The translations under genes and the position numbers were made by a program. The notes below the pieces were generated by a model, which was given only the letters and a program-made list of their open reading frames with translations, was not told the DNA's origin and did not search any database. A stretch of 64,000 nt of DNA, taken from positions 62,001-126,000 of the forward strand of contig VZTI01000542.1 of assembly GCA_013397865.1 (NCBI GenBank), read 5' to 3'. The stretch comes from Struthidea cinerea (taxonomy: Eukaryota > Chordata > Aves > Passeriformes > Corcoracidae). Position 1 is the first letter of the stretch; the number at the start of each line of letters is the position of its first letter. Positions 25,882 through 36,678 of this stretch are shown one piece after another.

Positions 25882-25944
25882 CAGTGGGGTACAACTCTTG
25901 TTGTACTTGGGGTACTCATTTTGGACAGTGGGGTACAACCCTTG
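25882..25944. repeat. Tandem duplication with 44-bp period
   Basis: CAGTGGGGTACAACTCTTG at 25882-25900 recurs as CAGTGGGGTACAACCCTTG at 25926-25944, with one difference. Between them lies a small hairpin (GTACAAC, 4 nt, GTTGTAC) and another GGGGTACT. Only the first ~19 bp of the unit are clearly repeated. Confidence 0.75.
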
Positions 25945-28234
25945 AGCAGCCAGGAAAAGTTCCTATAATCCAGCCTATCTTCTGCAGCATCCTGCACCAA
26001 CCTAGGGATGAGTGGGCGGTGTGGGGTCAGGAGACATCCATACTATGAACATTCCCTGGTGTTTTTTAAAGATCAGGTATTGTCATCACAGCTGTGCTAC
26101 AGACAGACTGATACGAGCAGGCACACAGACATAGGCATTGAGAAGACTGGCAGGCCTTTAAAGCCCAACCATCAAGACTTTTGTAACCCCTTTAGCATTT
26201 AAAGACAAACACCTGCTAAAAAATTCTTAGGCTTGGAGCCTCAGACTGTTAAGTCTTTTGCAGGAGACACACGTATTTTTCCTGTAGTTCAGAGATTTGC
26301 AGCACAGCTGGAATTCCAACTTTTGAATATTACTGCAGTGAAAACGTATACACAATGACTTACATAGTGGTATTCTTGCCCATTTTTCCAAAACAAAACA
26401 CAAAAAAAATAGAGTTAACTAGGATATATTTGGGAAGGGGGAGGAGAAGTAAGGAATAAAGGGGGGTACTGACATATGGTATAAATAGCTTATGGGAAAC
26501 TTCCCTGCAAACTGCTGCAAACACAAGCATCATCAATGCCTCACAGTTAATCAGACTCCATACAAGAAATCTACTTGTAACCAACAAAAATTTGTAGTAC
26601 TGGAACATAAACACTGTTGCAGATTTACTCTCTCATTAAAGATTCCTCCCAGGAATTACCATAATTTCATATGACAAGAAAAAATAACATATGACTTTAT
26701 CTGGACATTATCCAATAATGTATGCAAGACAAGTAGCAGAATACTAGGTGTGAGAAATGCCTGAGTTAATACCATGCACTGCTCTCGCTGTGAGAAAATA
26801 TGTTGGTTTTTTTTTAATTTAGTTTCTGAAAAATAATGTAAGATAAACCTGTTACAATCCAGGACAGATCTCAGAGTATATATTGAGTGGCAGAGGATTC
26901 AGAAAGCAACAATATGCCCTAGAACTGAAATAAGAAGGGAAGAAACTTGAAAAGGCAGCTTTGCAAGTCTGGAGAACCCACTTTCCTGTTTGAGTCCACT
27001 GTGAGCTCTCATTCCAGGTACTGCAAGTGCTGCGTTTCTGTGACATCTCAGCAGCAATCTCCATCCCTCTTTCAGAGACTGCTTCACCCTCAGTGCCCCA
27101 GCTCAGACCTATATGATGAGGAAGAGGATGGCATACCTGATGGTCAAACATAAGCAAAACCTCTGACCATTGGAAAAGGGAGCCTCAAGCTGAATCACCA
27201 AGCACAAGTAACCTGGGAAGTGATCTTTGGCCACATACAAACTTCAAGAGTACCTTCCCTTACATCTCACTTATACAGATTTATGCAGTTAAATTGCGTA
27301 AAATTTAATTTAATTTGGGTTTTAAGCTCTTATAACATTTTATGCTATTCTTTTGGGCAGGCTTCTCAATCCATCCTGTTTTTCCTCTCTAATGACGTAT
27401 TTCCCTGCTGCATTTGTTTTGTGTACTTTAATTTGACTATTTTCTCTTATAGCAGCTTACTGGTCCAATTCGACATAATCAAAGTAGTCAGAAATTTTAA
27501 TATACTCAGACATGGGTTTCCTTCCACCTAAAGGAACACCACTAAAGCATAAGTTTTATTATGAACTGCATAAACTTTGTGCTATGGTCAAACCTAACTT
27601 GAATTAATGGACAACAGCCAAAATACTGACTGTCCAATTCTTATTGTCTGTAATGAAGAAAAATATATGTCTTGAAAAAGGCCAGAGTATAACCTCTGCA
27701 ACGCCAGGTAAACAGCATTCTTTCCTGCACCAGCTGGATGATGCAGTGATGCTGGCAGATACTTATGTGACCCAGCTATTTTCAAAAAAACCTGAATCAC
27801 TCTTATGTGCAGGTATGATCTTGCACTCCTAAAGTCCACTGGGAGCAGGTTTGATAGTTTCTGCACAGCATTTTGTGGAACTGGCAGGCTTGACTCCCAT
27901 GTAAATGGACCTGCCTGCGAAACTGCAGTGGATCAGCCTCATAGGAAAAAAAGGAGGCGTTTATACTTCTAAATGCAAATTGTCAGGAAGATACCGGCCA
28001 AGGCCCACGACTGCAGCTCCCTGCGTTAACTTTGGAAGAGGAGAGGCTCCCTCCTATGGCTAAACCGTGTAAAACTGAGAGCACCACCGTGAGCACGGAT
28101 GCTTCAGACAGAAAGTCAAGAAAGAAAAAAAATGATAAAAAAATCTCCCTATTACCTATGCGAGACATATGGAAACTGAAATCCATAAATCTATATTTTT
28201 CAGACACCAAAAAAAACTATAATGATGTAATGAT

Positions 28235-28266
28235 GTATTAATAATAATAATGATTATGATAATGGC
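28235..28266. repeat. (TAA)n microsatellite, degenerate
   Basis: About four ATA/TAA units are followed by the related ATGATTATGATAATGG. It is short simple-sequence DNA. Confidence 0.75.
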
Positions 28267-29921
28267 ATTAATCTTAGTTTTCTAGCCAAACACCTCACAT
28301 GCCCCGACAGAAATTATTTTTAAAGAACATTTTGTTATGCATTTATGATATTTTAATAGCTAACATAGCACGACAGTCAGAGAAAGGCCACCTTTCTGGA
28401 AAAAATATGAGATAGAGAATAATAATGGAGATACATTGCACAAAACAACCAATGTGTTTAACATTGTATCAAACTCATTAGGCATGCATGGAGCATAAAA
28501 CCAGAAACAAATAGTGTGTGTGATGGGATCCCTACTTATGATCTATTCTTTGCTTTTACATTTTAATCTCTTACACTGGAAAGCCAAGGTTCTGAAACTA
28601 CAAACTTGGAATTACTGGACTGAATAGTTCAGAAGAACAGATCTAAAAGAAATAGCATCTGTATCCTGAGTCCAATAATGCCACTTGCCTAAAGAACATA
28701 GGCATGCCAAGAAGAGGGGAAAAAATATTTAAGACAATATTCAGTTATTCATTTTTGACTTGAAACAGATCATACTTTTTAAATTTCCTTTATTACAATT
28801 ACAGCAAGTAAACTCTTTCACTAACTCTCTCTGGGCAGCTCAGCTTACCTTCAAGCCTACCAGACCTAAAATGAGTTGTCACAAGTTCTTGCTTTCTATT
28901 GTTTTTAGGGCAATAGTATTTATCACGTAAAAGAAAAATAAAAATCATGGATAGTCTGCTTGGAGAAATAATATTAAATCCTCTAAATTAATCATGCATT
29001 GTTTTACACTTGAAAAAAACTCACAGTGGTTAAAAATGTTTTTCTTTAATTTATTTCCCATTTTAAGAGGCTCTAATCTTGGTTTTTCATTTGTTCCATT
29101 TCAGTCTCAATACCTATGAGTGCAAAAGAATATGTGACCAAGTACAATAAACAACCTCTTGACTGCTAAAATTTTATTGTGGTATACTCAGCACCTGCAC
29201 TAGCACACTTTTCGTTAATGGACTACAGTAAATGTTTATATAACTAACAAGAGAGTTTATTAATGTGAACAAAAATTCTAGCAGATAGATCATCCTTTGC
29301 AGCAATTAAACTCTACAATAAAATGCAGTCTGACATATACACAGTTCTCTGAGGCACCTTAGATTAATGAAAAGGGGGATATAAAATCAACCCTGATCCT
29401 GTGGTAAGAAATCCCATTTGTCCTACATACCAGCTTTTTTGTAGAGTTTAAACCACTACAGCTTTTATGAAAAACAAAAAGGACAGCTTTAATTTTCAAA
29501 CAAATAATCAATTCTTCTGCAATAGAAGTTCACATTTGAGTTTTGACATGCCAACAATCATTAGGTTTTCTGAGGGCTTTGAGGGTCTGTTCCCCCTGGA
29601 GCCAGAAGGATGGTATATGACAAATTCCATGCCAACTGAGTTGAATTGTGTCTGGGTGGCTCCGGTATCTTCCCAGGGTCACCACTAGCCAACTGGTACT
29701 GGACCAGGACCCAGACCTGGGCTGGCATGTGAAGAGAAAGCTTAGGAAAAGTAGTTAATTTACATGTAATGTCAGCTGGCTTTTAACAATATTACCTCTG
29801 CCTGCCACTGTCTCAAAAGTTGGTCTGTTTGAGAACAGTGGCAGAGCTCTGTAAAACCAGCCAGAACATCTGGGCAGACCCTCCACAGTCAGGACCACTG
29901 TAAGTTTTCAGACAAACTTGA

Positions 29922-29947
29922 ATAAACCCTGAGTATAAACCCTGAAT
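29922..29947. repeat. 13-bp tandem duplication beside a CR1
   Basis: ATAAACCCTGAGT is followed immediately by ATAAACCCTGAAT. The pair lies within about 15-20 bp of the 5' truncation point of the CR1 copy that follows. It may therefore be a by-product of that insertion or a local slippage event. Confidence 0.75.
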
Positions 29948-29961
29948 TATCATTCCATCTC

Positions 29962-30480
29962 TAATCACAGCTGGGGCACTGGGTCCAGTTCTGAGCTGCC
30001 CACTACACAAGAGACAGGGATTCTCCATGGGAGAGAGTCCAGTGAAGGGCCATGAAGATGATTAGGAGACTGAAACACCTCTCCTAAGAGAAAAGGCTGA
30101 GAGAGCTGAGTCTACTCAGCCTGGAGAAGAGAAGGCCCAGCAGTATCTTATCCCTGTATATAAATACCTGCAGGGAGGGCACAAAGGAGATGGAGCCGGG
30201 CTCATTTCAGTGGTGCCCAGTAACAGGCTAGAGGCAACGGGCACAAGCCAAAATTCAAGCAGGTTCTCTCCAAACATCGGGAAACACTTTTTCACTGAGA
30301 GGGTGATTGAGCACTAGTGCGGGTTGCCCGTAGAGGTTTTGGAGTCTCCATCTTTGGAGATGATTCAAAATCTGTCTGGACAGTCCTGGGTAACCAGCTC
30401 TAGGCCACCTGGCTTGACTGGGGGTGTTGGACTGGGTGACCTCCTGAGGTCCCTTCCAATCTCAATCAGCCTGTGATACC
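29962..30480 (+). mobile_element. CR1 LINE, 5'-truncated, ~520 bp of 3' end
   Basis: This reads along the plus strand as the 3' end of the CR1 reverse transcriptase ORF plus its tail. Landmarks in order are GGGTCCAGTTCTGAGCTGCC, GAGAGAGTCCAGTGAAGGGC, CTCAGCCTGGAGAAGAGAAG, TATAAATACCTGCAGGGAGG, CAGTGGTGCCCAGTAACAGG, GGTTGCCCGTAGAGG, GTTGGACTGGGTGACCTCCT and a terminal CCTTCCAATCTCAATCAGCCTGTGATACC-like end. It is diverged and broken by small indels, so it is not functional. As usual for CR1, no clear target-site duplication flanks it. It is the longest CR1 remnant in the window and its orientation is certain. Confidence 0.93.
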
Positions 30481-33400
30481 ACAAGTAAGAAAAAAAACCT
30501 AATAGAAACTGAAGCACATAAGAAACCCTCATGATTTCATAGTTTTATGCACATCTATTTACATTTGACTAAATATGTTATGAGAATTGTCACAAGAGTG
30601 GAGCCTTAAAGAACATAAAAAATAAATTAAAAAATGCTTGAGAGGAATGGGCTTTAAAAAGCCATTGCCAGCAGCAGTCAGGGCATCTCATATTTCACAA
30701 GCAGCATGTAAAACAATTTTGCATACCATCTCTATCCATTTATAACCATTGCTGTAGTAAATTATTTAAAAATGCATTCTTCAAGGCTGGGTATAAACTA
30801 CAATTTTATTAAAATAATGAATAACATAAATACATAAATCTATCTAATTGCACTAGTCCCTGAGTTGAAAATATTCACTCTCCCTCATCTCCTTTACCAT
30901 TTCCCTACCTCTCTTCTAGGATGCCACATCTCTTTTTCATCTTGATAAACAAAGATATTCTCTCTAGGCCTCTGCAGATGAGTGGAAATTGAAGAAGATC
31001 TGGGAAAAGCTACACAGAGATGTTCTAAAACACAGTAACTCCAAGAAGTAATCTGCTGGATAGAAACCTTCATATCTGGAATATACCAGGTTTCAAGGTC
31101 TTTCAGTCTGTCTTCCTCACCTTCTTTTATTCAAGATGTGGAGGAGAAATGAGTCTAATCCTCAGACTGTAAACCTCCTCTGAGTGAAATTCAGTTTGAC
31201 ATGATAAGTACCATGAACACTAGAACAGTAAGAAGTAACAACACTGTAAGTTTTGTATCCTGGAAATGTCCGATTTTTCTATAAGGCTGCTATTTGATTT
31301 GTTTTCCACATGATGAAGTAATAGAAATTATATTGAAAGTGCTTCAAGTAACTTTTATATCAAATATGCAAAACGTGTTGGTTTTCAGTTGAGTGTCATT
31401 TCAACTCCCACAGTATCCTCTTGCTGGGACTAACTCAACAACAAGATGTGGAATCTCTCATTCATACAAATAGTCCACTGAATTCAACAAGGTTACTTGA
31501 AGGAATCTAGATTAATCACACATGAAGCTTCCCGATTCCATGGATAACCTTTATTAAATAATTCAGACTCCCTGGGTTTTTTTTTTTGCTGGTGATGAAC
31601 TACAGCAACATGTTATTTTATTCCCCTGCATGCCTGGACTTACCACACGTACAGATGCACTTATGCATGTATGTATATATATATGCATCTATATCACAGA
31701 AATTACACCAAAAATCACTGTAGAGAAAGATTCCCTTTATATTTTTTTCAATTGCCAGGGAACCTTGACAGCATTCTTCTATTTTTCTCTCATCGAGATT
31801 TCACAGAGCTTTTAGAACATGAAAAGTCTTGAATATGCACCTTATTTAAATAAGAATGGGGGTGAAGATACTGTTTGGCAGTAGCAGTGCCTCCAAAGAC
31901 AAATGTTTTCTCCTATTACCATTTTTGTTGCTGAAAGCCAGGCTCTGAACCTTGCACTGGCTGGGAGTCTGCTGAGCCCATTTCAGCTGGGCTGGCAGGG
32001 GTCGTGCTCCCCGAGGGAGGAGGTCAGTCCCGTGGCCTGGGAGCAGAGGGCAGGTGAGCTGCAGGGTGACCCCACACACCACACATTGTGCTAGGGGCTG
32101 GAAGTCAGCTCTGCTTATGCTGGATCACGCAGTGAACCAGCCTGATGCCTCTGACAGACAGAGGTCACCTTCCACCGTGGGGATCCATTCATACAGGCAA
32201 ATCTTTTTTCTTTATGTTTCTATCATTTGAATAGCAACTGTGACAACAAGAATGGTTCACCGGAGACATTTGGGATACTGATGAACTCATTTTCCAAGAG
32301 CATTGGAAAAAGAGACATAATTGTGGGTGCCTTGCCTGTAACAGAAATCTAAATCACACAACATGTGATGCTCCTTACAAATAAAAGCAGTGTGTGGCAG
32401 TAGAAAGGATATTGTGGAGAGAGAGACTAGGTATTAATACACCATTTTGAAGTTTGCACTTCACCTTTATTGCTATTGTGTGCTTCCACCGAGACCTTGG
32501 GTAATCCTGATCTCGCTGTTCTTTCTTCACCTGTCCTTATAGTGGAGATTTTGTTCCCTCAAAAGATAAGCATTGGTAAGAAAAAGCCATTAAACTTTAT
32601 GAGATACCCAGCTATGCTGTGGAGGAGTATCATAAAAAGCTTTTGAGTCTATAAATAAAAGATATATATATATAAGAGGAGATTACCCTACCAAGTCTAT
32701 ATCTTACAGATATCCCTTTATTTTTACTTGTTGTTCTTGTTCCATTTGGACTATTTAAAAAAAATTAATCATGAAGCTACCAGCTCTATTATTGGTATCT
32801 TAAGAAATGAATTGGTGGGTAGAGCTGTTTCCACTCTTTAGAATTATTTAGCATTTTCATTTTCCCACCAGGGAAGTTAACAGTATCTTTCAGAAATTAT
32901 TTATACAGCAGCAGTCAGAAAACTATCAAAAAAAGCTGTTCATTGCTGTTTTCCTTTTATCGCTGATCTTTTTGTGGAATGAATAGAAATAGCCATAAAT
33001 TAGAAGAGAGATTTATAGGATGTAGTATCTAGCACAATTTGTAGTACCCTATCATTCCATTTTCATTCCATTCACAGAATTCCATTTCTAAATTATTAAC
33101 TTACAATTAATAATATACTGAAGTCATATTCAACAAATCATGCTGTCTTCAGAGAGAAAGGTGATGTGTTGAACACCCAGGAGCAGCACTGATAGAGTAA
33201 TGCAGTATTGCCCGGTTCTTTGCAGTGTGCCCGGTGCCCCAGAGCCAGATGTGCCAGTACAGTTTCTCCACGTACACTGGCCCAGTACTGGCAGCTTCCT
33301 GACAAACTTCACACAAGAAAAATCTAGGAGTGAACAGACACTCTGAGCACATCCCTGAGAGTCAGCAGGTGAAACCTCATCTGTAGGAAAAACTGCTGGA

Positions 33401-33676
33401 AGCCTTGTTGCTGCATTCAGTGGGGACAGCACCATATTCTGTGCCAAAGCAGGCACACGCTGCATTCACCAAAGCTGCTCTGGCACACACAGACATCCTG
33501 AAGCAGCAGTAGAGAGGGTGTTGAAGCAGTTCTAGTGTTCAATCATTTGCTGATCTACACCATCAAACCTGCAGGGTTCATAGTTACCTGGTGTATGAGT
33601 ACAGTGCTATTCTCATTCGTATGACAATTAGCTCTAGGCCTTCTTAGCCTTCAACCCTGTAAGAGACTTAAAAATC
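30481..33676. other. Non-coding unique sequence
   Basis: Mostly AT-rich. Patches near 31940-32190 and 33180-33480 have higher GC and are open on one or both strands (111 codons at 33130-33465, minus), but no protein family is recognisable. TA-rich microsatellite-like DNA occurs at about 31669-31688 and 32662-32676. Confidence 0.5.
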
Positions 33677-33681
33677 CTAAT

Positions 33682-34641
33682 TGTCTTAATCACTGCTAGA
33701 ATCACCGAAGGATTTGCCCACTTTGGCAAACTATAAAAGAGCTGCAATTACCAACACCCACTCCCCACCCTGAATATGCCTCCTGGATTTCTGGAATTTG
33801 GACTTTGAGTTAAGCCACCTGATGGGACCTTGAGATAAGATAAAGGTGGTACTATTGTCCAGTTATCTCAGGTCTAAGGAGAAGTAAACAAGACTGAAGC
33901 CTTAGCCCACAGACTCATTTTCTGAGGCCAGGTTTACACACTCTTTCCCTGCCAGTCAAGGGGGAGGAGGAGTTTTTGAGCGTGTGATGGTGAAACCTCT
34001 GGTCCACAAAAGACAGAGCAAGTGAACACCCACCACCAGAGGCTACAAGATGGGCTAAATAAGCAGACCCTGAGGAGATGGGATGTTGCTTTTTATCATG
34101 CCAATTGTCTTCCCAGACACAAACTGGCCCAGTTATAACACTCCCCCACCCCAGGAAGGTCACATTCCGACAGCACATTCATGAGAGAGGCAGCTGCCAT
34201 GTCTTAGAAAGGGTCACAAACTGTCAAAGACCCTCGAAGTGCCCCCGGACTCACTTGTGAGGCCTTCCACCAGAGAACTGCATGTGATCCACAAAAGTTA
34301 CAACAGATCCAGTGTTGCAAAAGGCAGTGTAAATCTTCCGTGGCCCCTGCAGGGGTGGTGCTTCATATACCTGAACACGTATTAGCCCCTCTATGCTTCG
34401 GAGGACCCCCATGACCAAGAAGACCCGAATAAGAAGACCAGTGGGATGCCACTGGATCCACAAGGATGGTGACTATCTTTCTACTCTAATCTGTCTCTCT
34501 GTCACTCTCTTTCTCTCTCCCCTCTCTCTTTTTCCTATTTTTCTATTGCTCTACCTCACATTTACTGTTAAAGAAAATCCATACTAATGACTTCAGCATA
34601 GGATCTCCTTTGCATCTTAATTTGGGCAGAGACAGCTCTCA
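33682..34641 (+). mobile_element. Solo LTR of an avian endogenous retrovirus (probably ERVL-like)
   Basis: A 960-bp unit begins TGTCTTAATC and ends ...GACAGCTCTCA, the TG...CA boundaries expected of an LTR. It is bordered by CTAAT on both sides (33677-33681 and 34642-34646), a 5-bp target-site duplication. Near its 3' end it has a pyrimidine-rich stretch (about 34488-34540). A degenerate poly-A signal (AAGAAA, 34571-34576) follows in the context GTTAAAGAAAATCC, then CTCCTTTGCATCTTAATTTG. I recognise this 3' part as the R/U5 end of bird LTRs. The 5-bp duplication favours ERVL over 4- or 6-bp classes. No internal gag, pol or env sequence is present, so this is a solo LTR left by recombination. 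The 5' boundary rests mainly on the duplication. Confidence 0.68.
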
Positions 34642-34646
34642 CTAAT

Positions 34647-36607
34647 CAAAATAATCAGATCATATAATATCTCCAATGTATACACAACTTCAGTGAAAAA
34701 GAAATAGCTTACTCTTTCCCTTTCTTCTCCTTTCCCACTACCCCTTAAGAGCCTATATCTCCATGGACTTGGAATATGTGTTAGGTCAGAATTTCCAATG
34801 AGCTGATCTTTTTAATTTATACACTGCAGTATGAATTTGGGTAAAATAAAGCAAGACTCTGCATCCTTAGATCTTCAGTTTTGCCCTGTGAAAGGGTCAT
34901 CTACTATGCTTGTACAGTGTCTAGAATAATGTGCTTTTCAAGTACAAGATAATATACAGACAATATCATATAATGCAGTATAATATTATGAATAATAAAA
35001 TGAAGCACTAAAGTTAGAGCCAAAATTGACATTTAGATGAGTAACATAACAAGAGAGGTATGGGTTTACATCCTCCACTTTTACAAGAAAGCCCTCTGTG
35101 AACAGATATCTACCTACTATTCCTATTAGATTTGTGCCACGGACAGTGACTACAAAGAAAAAAGAGGCAGGAAAACCAATTCATACTCTCAGCAGATTTA
35201 TCAAATGATGCTATATGAAGCATGGATGATCTGTGGTGGTGAGAGGGATATTAGTGTGCAATGTCTGCTTTTCCCAAAACACTGGCAGTTGCTCAAGTGG
35301 AAAAAAATTACGCTTTGCGACTAGGACAGATCATCTGTGAGCAAATAGTGGCTCAGGTACATAGAAATAATCAGGAATTTGGGATATTAAATGCTGCTCC
35401 TCAGGAAATTATTGTTTCAAAAGGCTTATTCGAAAAGACAAACATTTCATGAAGATATGTAGTTTGCAGTTTGGAATCTGAATCTCCACATCTGAAGTGA
35501 CTGTCATAAAGACAAGCTATTTTGGGGATGAACCTTGGGGTTTTTTTACCCCTTCTGGGGAACAGCCTAAAAATACTCTTCCTTTTTTTTCTTTTTTTTT
35601 TTTTTGAATCTCTGAAGATTTTAATGGGATGAGAAAATTGTTTCCTGCCCAGCTCTCATGGTGAGTGGCTGGCAAATGATAGCAACACACAGAATGTGAA
35701 CAGCTGGATTCAATCACTGCACTTAGTAAATCCATGAAATGTGATTGTGGATGCGCCAGGTACTCTAAGAACCAGTAAAGAGAGTTCTTGCAGACTCCAG
35801 GACAGGCATCTGGCATTAACAGAGTTCTGAGACTATCGGGGAACATGGCACATCACACACCCAGTTGATAAATTAATTAATCACACTGTAATTAACATAA
35901 ATGTCCATAAATGTGCTTTGCTGTCTTTAGAGATAAATATTCAGATACAAGAAGACAAAGCAAATTCTTGAACTATCTTACTGAGATGCTGGTACTTGAA
36001 ACCAAAGTCACTGTCACACCTTTCTAAAAATACAAATATGTGTTTCTACTGTAAAACTACTTTTAGGAGGAGCATTGCCTAACACTTCTCACTCACAGCA
36101 CCATTTGGTGGAAAAATCGCTCCATGTGAATGAAGACATCTTCTAGAGAAAGATGTACAGATCCAAATGCCAAAAAAACAAATGCATTCCTACCCTCCAG
36201 TCCTCTTGTCTTCTAAAATCCATTACTTTTAGTAAAATGTATGTCCATCCCACCACATTACAGATTTAATGGTTAGTGTTTTCACATCATTGTATAATGG
36301 AATGATATTTTAAAAGTGATGTGTTTTTTTTTCACTGATGGTGTTATCAGATGAAAGATCGAGATGTGGATGAAACTTAAAAAATAAACATATTACAAAT
36401 CTTTGCAATTGTCAGCTTTTCTAAGTGACACACATAAACTGAAATTTTATAGACATGGGAAAAGTTTTGTTAGCTGAAGAGCTTTTGTAAGGTTACTTAA
36501 ATAACGTTTTGTATCATCAGTCAGGTTCCAACAAAAACATGCAATTTAAAATTTGAAAAAGAGAACTTAAGGAACTCCTTTTTCATGCAGTTCGGTACCT
36601 TATTGCT
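34647..36607. other. Non-coding unique sequence
   Basis: AT-rich with no recognised repeat or gene. The 109-codon minus frame at 35517-35846 begins in ordinary sequence, crosses a T-rich tract (35581-35605) and shows no domain. Confidence 0.6.
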
Positions 36608-36678
36608 AAGCAAGGGGTTAGTCTAGACTGACTTCTAGACTTCCTTCCAGCCTGAACTGTCCTGTGATCCTATCAACC
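36608..36678 (+). mobile_element. CR1 LINE 3' tip (decayed)
   Basis: AAGGGGTTAGTCTAGACTGA, CTTCCTTCCAGCCTGAACTG and TCCTGTGATCCTATCA match, in order, the last ~65 bp of a plus-strand CR1 tail (GGGTTGGACTAGATGACCT, CCCTTCCAACCT and TTCTGTGATTCTATG in the family). Several substitutions and a small indel show age. The terminal CTGTGATCCTATCA is the decayed tail repeat. Confidence 0.65.

Larger units (their letters stand above)
24996..29921. other. Non-coding unique sequence
   Basis: No gene or large repeat is recognised. Frames of about 100 codons at 26852-27157 (minus) and 27220-27531 (plus) lack domains. It contains the tandem duplication at 25882-25944 and a TAA-rich microsatellite near 28235. 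Confidence 0.55.
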
